Source: Methanococcoides alaskense (GTDB lineage Archaea > Halobacteriota > Methanosarcinia > Methanosarcinales > Methanosarcinaceae). From it: a stretch of 64,000 nucleotides of DNA. The translations under genes and the position numbers were made by a program. Shown piece after piece: positions 19,174 to 32,123 of this stretch (within the stretch, counting starts at the first letter, position 1; each line of letters opens with the position of its first letter). Below the pieces are notes generated by a model. It saw only the letters and a list, made by a program, of their open reading frames with translations, did not search any database and was not told the DNA's origin. Where the stretch lies: NCBI RefSeq assembly GCF_027594145.1, contig NZ_JAQFFK010000001.1, positions 248,001 to 312,000 of the forward strand, read 5' to 3'.

Positions 19174-19632
19174 TTATCTTGTGATCAACATTTCTGCTGT
19201 TTCTGGTTTGTACTTCCAGTCAATAGGGAGTACCTTTGCGGACTGGTAGTATTTGACGAGCCTTCTGATCTTTGATTCAGCTGACTGCAATGATCTCTTG
19301 TTGTGTACATCCTTGTTGTTAACTACAAGGTGTTTACGCAATCCGATAGCCTTTACAATAAGGTTGTAGAGGTCTTCAGGTACGTTTGGTTCCTCGCTGT
19401 TGTCTCTCAGGATTTCTGTTACCTTCTTTCCTGTTGCGAGTTTGACATCAGGTACACCATAGTTGTCTCTGAGTACCATTCCAATAACACTTGTAGATTT
19501 GCCCTGTTTCCAGAGGTCAAGTACTACCTTTGTGATCTCTTCTGTTGTTGTTGTGGACCATGCTGGTGATTCTGATCTGATCGGCCTTGTTGAACCGGAT
19601 TTTCCTTTTGTACGGGTATGCATTTTTGCCAT
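19174..19632 (-). CDS. rps15: 30S ribosomal protein S15 (uS15)
   Basis: A 152-residue archaeal/eukaryal-type S15, longer than the bacterial 89 residues owing to the N-terminal extension. 'MARMH'-like start ([19 protein letters not shown]), '[14 protein letters not shown]' and the conserved C-terminal '[22 protein letters not shown]' are typical. Strong AGGAGG six bases before the ATG. A TATA-like TATATTATTG region precedes it. In many euryarchaea it is followed by recJ-pcc1-rps3ae; here the glm block separates it from recJ. Confidence 0.95.
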   Translation of the reverse strand: MAKMHTRTKGKSGSTRPIRSESPAWSTTTTEEITKVVLDLWKQGKSTSVIGMVLRDNYGVPDVKLATGKKVTEILRDNSEEPNVPEDLYNLIVKAIGLRKHLVVNNKDVHNKRSLQSAESKIRRLVKYYQSAKVLPIDWKYKPETAEMLITR

Positions 19633-19788
19633 AGCGTTCCTCCTGATGATTATAATGTTATATTCTATATATTATTGTTTTGAGTTTGTGCTCAAGTTAA
19701 AGGAACGTTGGGAACATTAACTTGAATCGGTACTGTGGCGAAGTGACCTTTATACGCTTGACATTTAATATAAAGGTTATTGTCTTGC

Positions 19789-20796
19789 TCACCATATGGA
19801 GAGGGTGATATCAACATATCCTTTATTGACCTTATTATAAATGGACTCTATCTGATCATCCCTGAGTTGTCTGGTCTTATTGATATCACTGGTATTTGCC
19901 ATTTGGTATACTGTGTTATTTATCTCCTCTGCCATGCTGCTTTTTAGGTAGTTCGCAATATTATTTTGGTTGGCTCGGACCATCTCTTGTTCTGTAATTA
20001 TTATTGTGTTGTTGTTGTTGAATTCAAAAGGGTACGCTGTATGGGGTATCATTTGTGCTGATAATAGTGCGGCAACATCGATAGTATTGTTGAAACTATC
20101 ATAATATGTGCCGAATTTAGTTGTGTTCGAGGAGTTGATATATGTCGTGAGGGTCGTGTCGTTAATTGTATCCAGCAAGTAGCTTTTTGATGGTCTGTTA
20201 TTTGTTGGCAGTGTCACCCTTGAACTTTGTTTTACTGCATCTATTGGCGGCTTGATGCCGACCGACATCGAGCTTTTGAGCGGATATCCCTCAACTGGCT
20301 CCCATGTGGTATGAAGTTGGTAGTTATATCGTCCGCCTATTCTTTTGTCAAGGTAGTTGGTGATGGCGATAGTTGTTTGTTCTTTGTGAGGGTCGACTAT
20401 TGGTTCGATCGTTTGTGTGGTACCGCTATCATTGAATGATAGGGTGAGGATCAGATCTTCCGCTATTATTTCTGCAAATGTGCGGTGATTGTGTTGTTTA
20501 TTAAATGGGTTGGCGGATGATCCATTTATCAGGGTGTCTATCAGGCTACTCGTTCCGTTGATGCCGGAATGTTCTGCCTCATAATAAAATTTGTCGATCT
20601 TGGTATTTAGGAGTGAACTTAATATGTGTGCTGTGAGATCCTGTTTTGCAGTATATTCTGCTGAATCGTACTGTCTTTCTGCCATGATGGATGGCATTAG
20701 TATTACTGTTGCAATGGATATCAGTGCAAGGAAGAATATTGCGTCCATTGTGGTCGAGAACGCATGCTGATCATGTATTATGTTCTTTTTTGGCAT
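19789..20796 (-). CDS. Pilin-like membrane-anchored protein D (335 aa)
   Basis: The last gene of four co-directional genes after hisS. The N-terminal 'HDQHAFSTTMDAIFFLALISIATVILM' (residues 8-34, quoted as one motif plus helix) has a short polar leader, a D-Q-x-A motif and one hydrophobic helix, then an approximately 290-residue exported domain rich in Asn/Thr ('TNNRPSK', 'SSNTTKFG', 'NNNNTIIIT'). This is the architecture of archaeal type IV pilin-like or pseudopilin proteins. No known domain is recognised in the exported part. Five bases separate it from the upstream gene. Function inferred from architecture only. Confidence 0.6.
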   Translation of the reverse strand: MPKKNIIHDQHAFSTTMDAIFFLALISIATVILMPSIMAERQYDSAEYTAKQDLTAHILSSLLNTKIDKFYYEAEHSGINGTSSLIDTLINGSSANPFNKQHNHRTFAEIIAEDLILTLSFNDSGTTQTIEPIVDPHKEQTTIAITNYLDKRIGGRYNYQLHTTWEPVEGYPLKSSMSVGIKPPIDAVKQSSRVTLPTNNRPSKSYLLDTINDTTLTTYINSSNTTKFGTYYDSFNNTIDVAALLSAQMIPHTAYPFEFNNNNTIIITEQEMVRANQNNIANYLKSSMAEEINNTVYQMANTSDINKTRQLRDDQIESIYNKVNKGYVDITLSIW

Positions 20797-20800
20797 GTTC

Positions 20801-21298
20801 TCACCATTGATGTCCCCATGTTCGAACAGTCACTGTTCCTGTTATGTGCTGAGCAGGAGTTGTTTCGATGATGATAGGTATTGATGCCGCAATGAGATTA
20901 CCTGTTTCTGGATATTCTTCTTTTTTTATTTCCCAGTGGTATTTTCCGTCATCTGTTCTAATATCTACTGAAAAATGGTTATTCGATGTGAACTTGCCAA
21001 AAAAGCGTTTATGCATCTCTGCATCTGTGATCGGTTCTGCAATAAGGTCTAATTCTTTGGCAGATATTATGTCAGGTCGACTTCCTCTAAGTTCATCCCA
21101 TGAGGCAACACTTTCAGCTATTCTGGATGCTTCTTCATAGTTCTCGATGGAACTGCTTTGCTCATCATATGTTAGGTAGGCTTTTGACATGACTGCGGCA
21201 AAGATCACAAATCCAATGACTACCAATGCGGTTGCAATGATATCGTTATGAGGTTCGAGTATTGCACGCTCGTCACTGATAAACAAGCACAAGTTCAA
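20801..21298 (-). CDS. Pilin-like membrane-anchored protein C (165 aa)
   Basis: N-terminal 'ISDERAILEPHNDIIATALVVIGFV' shows the D-E-x-A motif followed by a hydrophobic helix, like its three neighbours. The ~125-residue exported part ends 'ITGTVTVRTWGHQW'. The only in-frame starts are TTG codons; TTG at 21298 is preceded by AGAGG and overlaps the preceding gene by 26 bases, implying tight coupling. Likely a minor pilin or pseudopilin. No specific family recognised. Confidence 0.6.
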   Translation of the reverse strand: MNLCLFISDERAILEPHNDIIATALVVIGFVIFAAVMSKAYLTYDEQSSSIENYEEASRIAESVASWDELRGSRPDIISAKELDLIAEPITDAEMHKRFFGKFTSNNHFSVDIRTDDGKYHWEIKKEEYPETGNLIAASIPIIIETTPAQHITGTVTVRTWGHQW

Positions 21299-21869
21299 TT
21301 TTATTAACCTCTGTATTGTTTTTTAGATAAATTGGAGTTTTTTCAATATGTACTCTCTTTCCTGTATTTAATATTAATTCTTCTCTTCCTTTGATGGAGA
21401 GTATTTCCAGAACAGTTGCAGCTTTTACATCAATGGTGTGATCTTCGTTTCCGTCATTGCCATTGAAGTTGGTTGCAAGTATGTTTCTCAGGTCTTCCTC
21501 TTTCAATGGAATTGTTTTGAATGTCAGGGGTTTGACCGAGTAGAAGACAATTCCGTTGCGGTTTTTTTCCAGTCGCACATATTCGCCTGTAACTATGGCT
21601 CTGGCTATGTTCTTGTCATTGAATGTGTATGTTGCGTTCTTACGTATGCTGTTCAATGAACTGCTTCCAATGTCATCTATGGCATTTTTAAGTCCGAATG
21701 CTTCTGCATCCAGTTGGTCCTGGGCTTGTAAGTCATTGAAATCTGTTGAAAGCTGGTAGAATGCACTAAGTATCACTATGCTTGCGATCATGAGGGCTGC
21801 TTTCGATAATGTTAGGTCTATCCAGGCATTCTGATCTTTGTGGATGTGGGGGGTCTTGATGTTGGTCAT
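21273..21869 (-). CDS. Pilin-like membrane-anchored protein B (198 aa)
   Basis: N-terminal 'HKDQNAWIDLTLSKAALMIAS' carries the D-Q-x-A motif, then the hydrophobic segment 'ALMIASIVILSAFYQ', a coiled-coil-like stretch ('FNDLQAQDQLDAEAFGLKNAI') and a beta-rich C-terminal domain. It overlaps protein A's gene by 4 bases and protein C's by 26. Architecture of a pseudopilin with a long N-terminal helix. Function unknown beyond membrane anchoring. Confidence 0.6.
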   Translation of the reverse strand: MTNIKTPHIHKDQNAWIDLTLSKAALMIASIVILSAFYQLSTDFNDLQAQDQLDAEAFGLKNAIDDIGSSSLNSIRKNATYTFNDKNIARAIVTGEYVRLEKNRNGIVFYSVKPLTFKTIPLKEEDLRNILATNFNGNDGNEDHTIDVKAATVLEILSIKGREELILNTGKRVHIEKTPIYLKNNTEVNKIELVLVYQ

Positions 21870-22348
21870 GTTTCTGATATTTTGACAAATATTTTGCTGG
21901 TCCGAGTGTCTTTTTGGGTTTCAAGCTTTAGGGTGTGGGGGCCTGAATTTATGGTGTATGGTCCGTCCATGGCGAAATTTGAGAAAAGGGCTTTGGATCT
22001 GTATGTTTTATAACGGCTTCCGGTCTGGATGTAGTAATTGTTGGCGTTGGATGGCCAGAGTGTGTTGTCGGCTAATGTTCCCATGTGCATGGTCACGTCA
22101 TCCGGTATCTCTATGTCTATATATATTGTGGATCCTGCGCCACGGAAATATATCTGCTCTGAGTTAGATATGAGTTTGCCGATCTCTATGAGTGCGATAT
22201 CTTCATTCGCTTTTTCCTTCAGGTCGGCTATTGCGGTAATGGCAAGCCCCATTATCAACAGGACCAGTATGGCTGTTATCGTAAAACGAAGGGGTAGGGA
22301 ATCGTCTGCCCTCTCGTCCTTTGTGAATGTTCTTTTTTTGGGTTGCAT
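21866..22348 (-). CDS. Pilin-like membrane-anchored protein A (160 aa)
   Basis: N-terminal 'TKDERADDSLPLRFTITAIL' carries the D-E-x-A motif; a hydrophobic helix (TAILVLLIMGLAITAIA) follows, then a domain with 'GAGSTIYIDIEIPDDV', about 110 residues, predicted outside the membrane. It starts 7 bases after the hisS stop, so hisS and the four pilin-like genes form one transcription unit. A related archaeal pilin motif is D-x-A-V-S before the helix, which supports processing by an archaeal prepilin peptidase, but the cleavage site is not certain. Confidence 0.6.
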   Translation of the reverse strand: MQPKKRTFTKDERADDSLPLRFTITAILVLLIMGLAITAIADLKEKANEDIALIEIGKLISNSEQIYFRGAGSTIYIDIEIPDDVTMHMGTLADNTLWPSNANNYYIQTGSRYKTYRSKALFSNFAMDGPYTINSGPHTLKLETQKDTRTSKIFVKISET

Positions 22349-22355
22349 TATGTCT

Positions 22356-23591
22356 TTAACTGTTCTTTATTAGTTCAATGGCCTCATCCAGTGTTAGTTG
22401 TGACTGGTCCCCTATTTCCATGTTCTTCACAGTTAGTTTTCCTGACTCTATCTCTTTCTTTCCGACTATGACTGCGTAATCTGCTCCAATGTTGTTGGCA
22501 TGGGATAGTTGTGTTTTGAAGTTGCGCTGCATTATGTCCAGGTAGACAGTCAGTTCCTTCCGCATGCTTGTTGCGACCTTGATGGCATCGGTGCGTGTTT
22601 CATCGGTAGCTATTATTACTACGCTCTTCTGCTTTTCGGGCATTATTTCGCACACTTCCATTATGCGATCGAATCCAAGTCCGAATCCTGTGGATGGTAC
22701 ATCTCCGCCGCCAAATAGTGGGATCAATTGGTATGAGCCTCCACCGCATACCTGATTTTGTGCGCCAAGTCCTTCTGCATATATTTCGAAGACCATTCCG
22801 GTGTAGTAGTCAAGGCCTCTTGCTATGCCAAGGTTGATGGAATAATCGATATCGTATGCGTCGAGGAATATCAGGATCTGTTCGAATTTATCTATTTCTT
22901 CGATGTCCCCTACTATTTCCCTTGCTTTTGCTATTGCATCTGTGCCTGTGACGCAGATAAGCTCCAGTAGGTTTCTTCTAAGCTCTACCGGGATGTTTAT
23001 TTCTTCAAAGTAGTCCTCAAGTCCGGTATCATCCTTTTTGTCTACGAGGCGCATTATCTTGCTTTGTTGGTCGGGTTCGAGCTCTTTGAGCATGTGGCGG
23101 ATTATTCCCAGGTGGCCTACGTGAAGGTCTCCTTTGATGCCTGCTGCGTTGAGCATGGTTGTTGCAAGGGCAATTATCTCGGCATCTGCGTCAGGGCGGT
23201 TGCTGCCTATAACTTCTACGCCGAATTGCCAGAATTCTCGGAACCTTCCTTTTTGTGGTCTTTCGTAACGGAAACAGTTCTCGAAATAGAATAGTTTTTG
23301 TGGTCTTGGGGTTGCCTGCATTTCGTTGACGTACATTCTCATGACCGGCGCGGTAAGTTCAGGACGTAGTGCCATCTTCCTGTCACCTTTGTCACTGAAA
23401 TTATATAGTTCCCCGATAACGCCTTCACCGGATTTGAGGGTGAATAGCTCAAGATTCTCAAAGGTGGGGGTGATAACTTCTTTGTAGTCCCATTTGTTGA
23501 CCACTTGTCTCATTATGTTCTCGACATTTCTCCTGCGAGCGGTCTCTTCTGGTAGGAAGTCCCTTGTTCCCCTTGGTTTGCTAACTTTCAT
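22356..23591 (-). CDS. hisS: Histidyl-tRNA synthetase
   Basis: A 411-residue class II synthetase. It shows '[11 protein letters not shown]' at the N-terminus, motif 2 '[20 protein letters not shown]', HisA-type signatures '[13 protein letters not shown]' and '[13 protein letters not shown]', motif 3 '[10 protein letters not shown]', and a C-terminal anticodon-binding domain. Full length. The start ATG lies about 650 bases from the divergent rRNA operon. It heads an operon with four pilin-like genes, an unusual pairing. Confidence 0.95.
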   Translation of the reverse strand: MKVSKPRGTRDFLPEETARRRNVENIMRQVVNKWDYKEVITPTFENLELFTLKSGEGVIGELYNFSDKGDRKMALRPELTAPVMRMYVNEMQATPRPQKLFYFENCFRYERPQKGRFREFWQFGVEVIGSNRPDADAEIIALATTMLNAAGIKGDLHVGHLGIIRHMLKELEPDQQSKIMRLVDKKDDTGLEDYFEEINIPVELRRNLLELICVTGTDAIAKAREIVGDIEEIDKFEQILIFLDAYDIDYSINLGIARGLDYYTGMVFEIYAEGLGAQNQVCGGGSYQLIPLFGGGDVPSTGFGLGFDRIMEVCEIMPEKQKSVVIIATDETRTDAIKVATSMRKELTVYLDIMQRNFKTQLSHANNIGADYAVIVGKKEIESGKLTVKNMEIGDQSQLTLDEAIELIKNS

Positions 23592-24093
23592 TTTGATCGA
23601 ATCCTAATGATATGGTAATTGTGTGATGTGGGTGGTACTACTTTTTTGTTAGTGTATATGTATGTAGGACCAATGATGTTTGCGTCTATAGTAACTGAAT
23701 GATGTATTTTATATTTTCGATTATCATTTCTATATTTGAGGTCGATCGTTTAGGGGCTCCTCTATAATTATATATCTTGTGTTATGTGCAAACATGTGTG
23801 TATATATAAACCCGTGTCAAATGTTATCACACTACATATAAATACGAGAGCGTAGTGGTAGGGGTGCTCTCATTGAGCTGATTTGTGCCATTTTCGGTAC
23901 GATCAGGATGAGGGTTCAAAAACGTTTATGCTCTTCATGACTGGATTCACATTCTCAAAAAATGTGTTTATGCTTTCCGATTCGGAACGTATATATAGCA
24001 TGGAGGAGTTTAAGGAAATCCACTTAATACGTGGAATTTCAATCACCTTCAATTCGAGATCATTAGTGGAGACCGGAGCTTTTTCGGTCTGAC
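23592..24093 (+). promoter_or_regulatory. rRNA operon leader with several TATA-like boxes
   Basis: About 500 bases without a convincing gene. TATA-like boxes occur at 23801-23810 (TATATATAAA), 23835-23842 (CATATAAAT region) and 23985-23994 (CGTATATATA), all on the plus strand and upstream of the 16S processing stem. They are plausible tandem rRNA promoters. A hairpin (GACCGG ... CGGTC, about 24071-24089) lies just before the stem. The 69-codon reading at 23883-24092 has no ribosome binding site or protein-like character. Confidence 0.55.
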
Positions 24094-24129
24094 GTTGAAT
24101 TTGGCAGTTCGATTAATTCTGACTGATAG
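24094..24129 (+). ncRNA. 5' half of the 16S rRNA processing stem (bulge-helix-bulge)
   Basis: Pairs with 25762-25797. Outer helix 24094-24109 (16 bp), central 4-bp helix CGAT (24110-24113) with ATCG (25775-25778), 3-base bulges TAA (24114-24116) and ATA (25779-25781), inner helix 24117-24129 (13 bp). This is the exact bulge-helix-bulge cut by the archaeal splicing endonuclease during pre-16S maturation. Confidence 0.9.
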
Positions 24130-24256
24130 TGTAAATCTATCTATCGAGAACTAATCGAAATTGTGCATGAATAAGTAACTCTCTAATTCACTTTAGAGTG
24201 TTCTTTTCCGACAATTTTTAAGTTTAACTTCCATTTTAAGTGTGCTTTAACAACAA

Positions 24257-25732
<1,476 letters not shown>

Positions 25733-25761
25733 AAGCAAGATCCGCACAAAGCGGATCACCG

Positions 25762-25797
25762 CTATCAGTCAGAAATCGATAAACTGCCAAATTCAAC
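25762..25797 (+). ncRNA. 3' half of the 16S rRNA processing stem (bulge-helix-bulge)
   Basis: Partner of 24094-24129. See that entry for base pairing. It lies 29 bases after the 16S 3' end. Confidence 0.9.
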
Positions 25798-25910
25798 AAA
25801 CCACATTCAATGATTCACAATCATCAAGTGCACCAGGCAAGTAATGTTGCCCGGGAAGGATGGAAGTGCCTGATACCCCATATCAGGTACGATGAGATCA
25901 TGTATAAATA
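25798..25910 (+). other. 16S-23S spacer, no tRNA gene seen
   Basis: Holds two small hairpins (GGCAA ... TTGCC near 25837-25852 and a pairing between TGATAC at 25871-25876 and TATCAG-like 25881-25886) but no cloverleaf, anticodon arm or T-arm sequence. Many euryarchaea carry tRNA-Ala here. Confidence 0.5.
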
Positions 25911-25942
25911 TTACATATCAGACGCTCACTGGACAAAGTGAG
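25908..25942 (+). ncRNA. 5' half of the 23S rRNA processing stem (bulge-helix-bulge)
   Basis: Pairs with 28870-28904. Outer helix 25908-25922, central helix CGCT (25923-25926) with GGCG (28883-28886), bulges CAC (25927-25929) and ATA (28887-28889), inner helix 25930-25942 with one G-T pair. Confidence 0.88.
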
Positions 25943-25945
25943 ATG

Positions 25946-28862
<2,917 letters not shown>

Positions 28863-28869
28863 CATCCGT

Positions 28870-28904
28870 CTCGCTTTGTCCAGGCGATATCTGATATGTA
28901 ATAT
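28870..28904 (+). ncRNA. 3' half of the 23S rRNA processing stem (bulge-helix-bulge)
   Basis: Partner of 25908-25942; see that entry. Confidence 0.88.
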
Positions 28905-28936
28905 GATCTACATGATCACAATCCGTTAATTTGAAT

Positions 28937-29062
28937 GAGTATGGCGGCCATAGCGGTAGGGCCACTCCTGTTCCCATCCGAACACAGAAGATAAGTCTAC
29001 CCACGTTGTTTACTGTACTGAAGTACGAGAGTCTTCGGGAAATCTACATCGCTGCTATACTC
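28937..29062 (+). rRNA. rrf: 5S ribosomal RNA
   Basis: Terminal helix GAGTATGGCGGC (28937-28948) pairs over 12 positions with GCTGCTATACTC (29051-29062). Internal TTCCCATCCGAACACAGAAG is the conserved loop of 5S. A pyrimidine-rich run (29063-29090) follows and probably terminates the operon. No tRNA gene lies downstream. Confidence 0.95.
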
Positions 29063-29370
29063 ACTCTATCCAATTCTTTTCTTAACTGATCTTAAACTCG
29101 ATAGTTGTGACTCTATTTCTCAGCATTTACAACTAGATTGATCTCATTTCTAACGGATACAAATCGAACTTCTTTTTATTGCTCTTCTTTTTATATTACT
29201 ATCAAAAGGAATGCACTAATACAGCAAACTCTTCCTCCTCAATATCAATGATTGATCTAAACACAAGCAATCAGAAGTCCTAATTCAATAAAAAATGTAT
29301 ATCCTGATTTTCTTAAATAACAAAAACTTCATATTCTCTAAAATCAATATTAACAGTGGAGGGTAACACT

Positions 29371-29577
29371 ATGCAATGCAATGTATGCGGAGTTGAAACT
29401 GACAAAACATATTGTACAGATTGTGAACAGATAATGGAACAGATCATCAAACAGGTAGGAGAAAAGCGATGGGCAGCTATAGACGATTGCTCACATATCT
29501 ATCCAATGGTAAAAAGAGCTGTCAAAGGGGAGCTTAATATAAACGATATAATTAATGCACTGGAAGTTGAAGACTGA
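29371..29577 (+). CDS. Small zinc-ribbon-like protein (68 aa)
   Basis: A 68-residue protein opening with CNVCG (residues 3-7) and CTDC (17-20), a C-x2-C ... C-x2-C zinc ribbon, followed by helices ('EQIIKQVGEKRWAAIDDC', 'INDIINALEVED'). The ATG at 29371 has GGAGGGT upstream. Free-standing gene in the 570-base gap after 5S rRNA. No family recognised; could bind DNA or protein. Confidence 0.6.
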   Translation: MQCNVCGVETDKTYCTDCEQIMEQIIKQVGEKRWAAIDDCSHIYPMVKRAVKGELNINDIINALEVED

Positions 29578-29635
29578 CACCGTAAAAAGGTGAGATGCGA
29601 ATGTTCTATTCCTTCTCACCTTCTTTTACTGTCTC

Positions 29636-29947
29636 TTATTTTGTCAGGCAAAGCAGTATTGCCAGATTCTCTTCTGCCTGGAGGGCATGTGGTGCATTTG
29701 CCGGCATGAATATGAAAGTACCTTCTTTCATCTCTATATCCTTATCGAACAATTTGAAAATACCCTTTCCTTTTAGAACCTGAACAACTCCGTTCTTCGT
29801 AGAAGTATGTTCATCAATGTTCGTTCCTGCAGCAAGACACATCAAGGTATAGTTATAGCCTTCTGCCTTGGCAAGCACCGTACTGAAAATTCCCTCCGAA
29901 GGGAACTGCATCAATTCACTCAGGTCCTTTGTAAATCCTTTATCCAT
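29636..29947 (-). CDS. Cupin-domain protein
   Basis: A 103-residue small beta-barrel cupin: motif 1 around 'LAAGTNIDEHTSTKNGVVQVL' (quoted in part, one His), motif 2 'EGTFIFMPANAPHAL' (His near residue 91). The usual two His of motif 1 are reduced (DEHTSTKN), so metal binding may be partial. ATG at 29947 overlaps the cysK stop with GGAGTGAT as ribosome binding site, so it is coupled to cysK. Possibly a sulfur- or redox-linked accessory protein. Confidence 0.75.
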   Translation of the reverse strand: MDKGFTKDLSELMQFPSEGIFSTVLAKAEGYNYTLMCLAAGTNIDEHTSTKNGVVQVLKGKGIFKLFDKDIEMKEGTFIFMPANAPHALQAEENLAILLCLTK

Positions 29948-29952
29948 AAATA

Positions 29953-30882
29953 TCACTCCTTTTCCACAAGTGCAGTACTAAGATATCTCTCTCCTGTATC
30001 AGGAAGAACAACAACTATCATCTTTCCTTCATTCTCCTTCCGTCTTGCAACATCCAAAGCTGCAAAAAGAGCTGCACCCGATGATATGCCTGCAAGGATC
30101 CCTTCCTTTTTAGCAAGTTCCCGTGTCGTCTCAAGGGCATCTTCATTACTGACCGCTATAATTTCGTCAATGATGTTCATGTTCAACACATCCGGCACGA
30201 AACCAGCACCAATCCCCTGTATCATATGAGGTCCCGGACTGCCGCCGGAAAGTACTGCTGAATCCTTAGGTTCGACGGCCACTGCCCTAAACCCGGGCTT
30301 ACGGAACTTTAGCATCTCTGAAACACCTGTAATAGTTCCTCCGGTTCCGACACCTGCTACCAGAATATCGACCTTTCCTCCGGTATCATCCCATATCTCC
30401 CCAGCCGTAGTACAGCGATGGATCTCAGGATTTGCCGGATTCATGAACTGATGTGGAATAAAAGAATTTGAAGTCTCCTTTCCAATCTTTTCCGCTTCCT
30501 CGATAGCTCCCTTCATACCATTGGGACCAGGTGTAAGCACTATTTCGGCTCCAAGGACCTTCAATATGTTCCTTCTCTCAACACTCATGGTCTCAGGCAT
30601 TGTCAATATAAGCCTGTAACCTTTAGTAGCACAAACAAAAGCCAGACCGATGCCTGTATTTCCTGAAGTTGGCTCGATAACCATGACTCCCTTTTTGAGC
30701 ACTCCTTCCCTTTCTGCGGTCTCTATCATGTTCAAAGCGATACGGTCCTTTACCGAGCCCAGAGGATTAAAAGCCTCCACTTTCACAAGGACAGTAGCAT
30801 GGCATCCTTCAGTCATCCTGTTCAACCGTACAAGCGGTGTCTTCCCAACAGTTTTTGTTATATCTTCGTAAATCTTCTCCAT
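29953..30882 (-). CDS. cysK: O-acetylserine sulfhydrylase (cysteine synthase) CysK
   Basis: A 309-residue PLP enzyme turning O-acetylserine and sulfide into cysteine. The PLP lysine is in '[12 protein letters not shown]' (residue about 44), the phosphate loop is '[11 protein letters not shown]' (around 70), and '[11 protein letters not shown]' and '[12 protein letters not shown]' follow. Full length. The start is about 46 bases downstream of cysE on the same strand. This is the bacterial route to cysteine, patchy in methanogens, where tRNA-dependent cysteine synthesis is common. Confidence 0.95.
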   Translation of the reverse strand: MEKIYEDITKTVGKTPLVRLNRMTEGCHATVLVKVEAFNPLGSVKDRIALNMIETAEREGVLKKGVMVIEPTSGNTGIGLAFVCATKGYRLILTMPETMSVERRNILKVLGAEIVLTPGPNGMKGAIEEAEKIGKETSNSFIPHQFMNPANPEIHRCTTAGEIWDDTGGKVDILVAGVGTGGTITGVSEMLKFRKPGFRAVAVEPKDSAVLSGGSPGPHMIQGIGAGFVPDVLNMNIIDEIIAVSNEDALETTRELAKKEGILAGISSGAALFAALDVARRKENEGKMIVVVLPDTGERYLSTALVEKE

Positions 30883-30928
30883 ATCAAAACCCCCATAACA
30901 TTAAATCTTTAAAATGATCACTGTTCCT

Positions 30929-31888
30929 TTAGGAAGATGATTTCTTGAAAACAAGCTTTGGCTCTTCTATCAGTACTTTTGTGTCTGCCGGTACTGACCT
31001 TGTCAACCAGACATTACCGCCGATAATGGAACGTGCTCCTATTACGGTATCTCCGCCAAGGATCGTTGAATTGGAATAGATCACTACATCATCTTCTATC
31101 GTGGGATGTCTTTTAAGGTCACGAAGGATCTGCCCCTTTTCATCCCTCGGGAAACTCAGTGATCCGAGGGTAACCCCTTGATATATCCTTACATTATCCC
31201 CTATCAACGAAGTCTCTCCTATGACCACTCCGGTTCCATGGTCTATGAAGAAACCTTTTCCTATCTTTGCACCGGGATGGATATCGATACCAACCACGCT
31301 GTGGGCATATTCGGTCATGATGCGTGGAAGGATCTTAATACCCTGTTCATGTAACTCATGGGCTACTCTGTAAACCATAAGTGCAAAGATTCCCGGATAA
31401 CTGAAAATGATCTCATCGTAACTCTTCGCAGCCGGATCTCCATTATATGCGTTGACAATATCAGTAGCAAGAAGTGCCCTGATCTGCGGTATCTTCTTTA
31501 ACAGTATGATCGTTTCTTCCTGTCCTTTATCAATGCACTCTACACAATCCTCTTCTTTGCGACGGCACTCATGAAGAATACTGTTCGTCACCTGTTTTGA
31601 GAGTTTCTCGAAAAGCTCGGTGATCTCACTTCCAATATGATATATCAGATTGTTCTTTTCAATCGTTTGGTCACCAAAATAACCCGGGAAAAGCACATCT
31701 TTAAAAAGATCGATAATCTCAACAATGGAGTCTTTTGATGGTATGACCGCGGAATCAATATGCTCGAAGCAACCTTTATCTGAGCAGCTATTTACAATAG
31801 AATCGATGATCACCGGCAATTTTGAACGATAGTTCATTCCCATAATTGAATATTGCATCGAACATCGCTCTGTTTTTTTGTCTGACAT
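30929..31888 (-). CDS. cysE: Serine O-acetyltransferase CysE
   Basis: A 319-residue bacterial-type SAT, with an alpha-helical N-terminal domain (to about residue 160) and a left-handed beta-helix: 'GIDIHPGAKIGKGFFIDHGTGVVIGETSLIGDNVRIYQGVTLG' (cited by its two halves) carrying the catalytic Asp-His pair. Makes O-acetylserine for CysK downstream. The N-terminal region is longer than in many bacterial CysE, close to the plant/epsilon-type length. The operon cysE-cysK-cupin is probably of bacterial origin. Confidence 0.94.
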   Translation of the reverse strand: MSDKKTERCSMQYSIMGMNYRSKLPVIIDSIVNSCSDKGCFEHIDSAVIPSKDSIVEIIDLFKDVLFPGYFGDQTIEKNNLIYHIGSEITELFEKLSKQVTNSILHECRRKEEDCVECIDKGQEETIILLKKIPQIRALLATDIVNAYNGDPAAKSYDEIIFSYPGIFALMVYRVAHELHEQGIKILPRIMTEYAHSVVGIDIHPGAKIGKGFFIDHGTGVVIGETSLIGDNVRIYQGVTLGSLSFPRDEKGQILRDLKRHPTIEDDVVIYSNSTILGGDTVIGARSIIGGNVWLTRSVPADTKVLIEEPKLVFKKSSS

Positions 31889-32123
31889 ATCCTGTGTCTA
31901 CTCCTCAAATATCTCATCGGCTTAATATATTTTAAAATAAAACTTAATTTGGAATTAACCGTACTTAAATATTGAACCTTAAATATTTAAAGTTGGTAAC
32001 CATGCTCCTATAATTTAATGTGGTATACTTTGATTTAAGCATTATGACATATTTTGCCGGTTTCCAAGAATGCTCAAAAAGAATTCCAGTATCTTTTTAA
32101 GTTGAAAATCTAATCATTACAGT

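Noticed and set aside
23883-24092. 69-residue reading upstream of 16S
   Set aside because: It overlaps TATA-like boxes of the rRNA leader and has no ribosome binding site or protein-like sequence.
25798-25910. A tRNA gene in the 16S-23S spacer
   Set aside because: No T-arm (GGTTCGAATCC-like) or acceptor pairing could be found on either strand.
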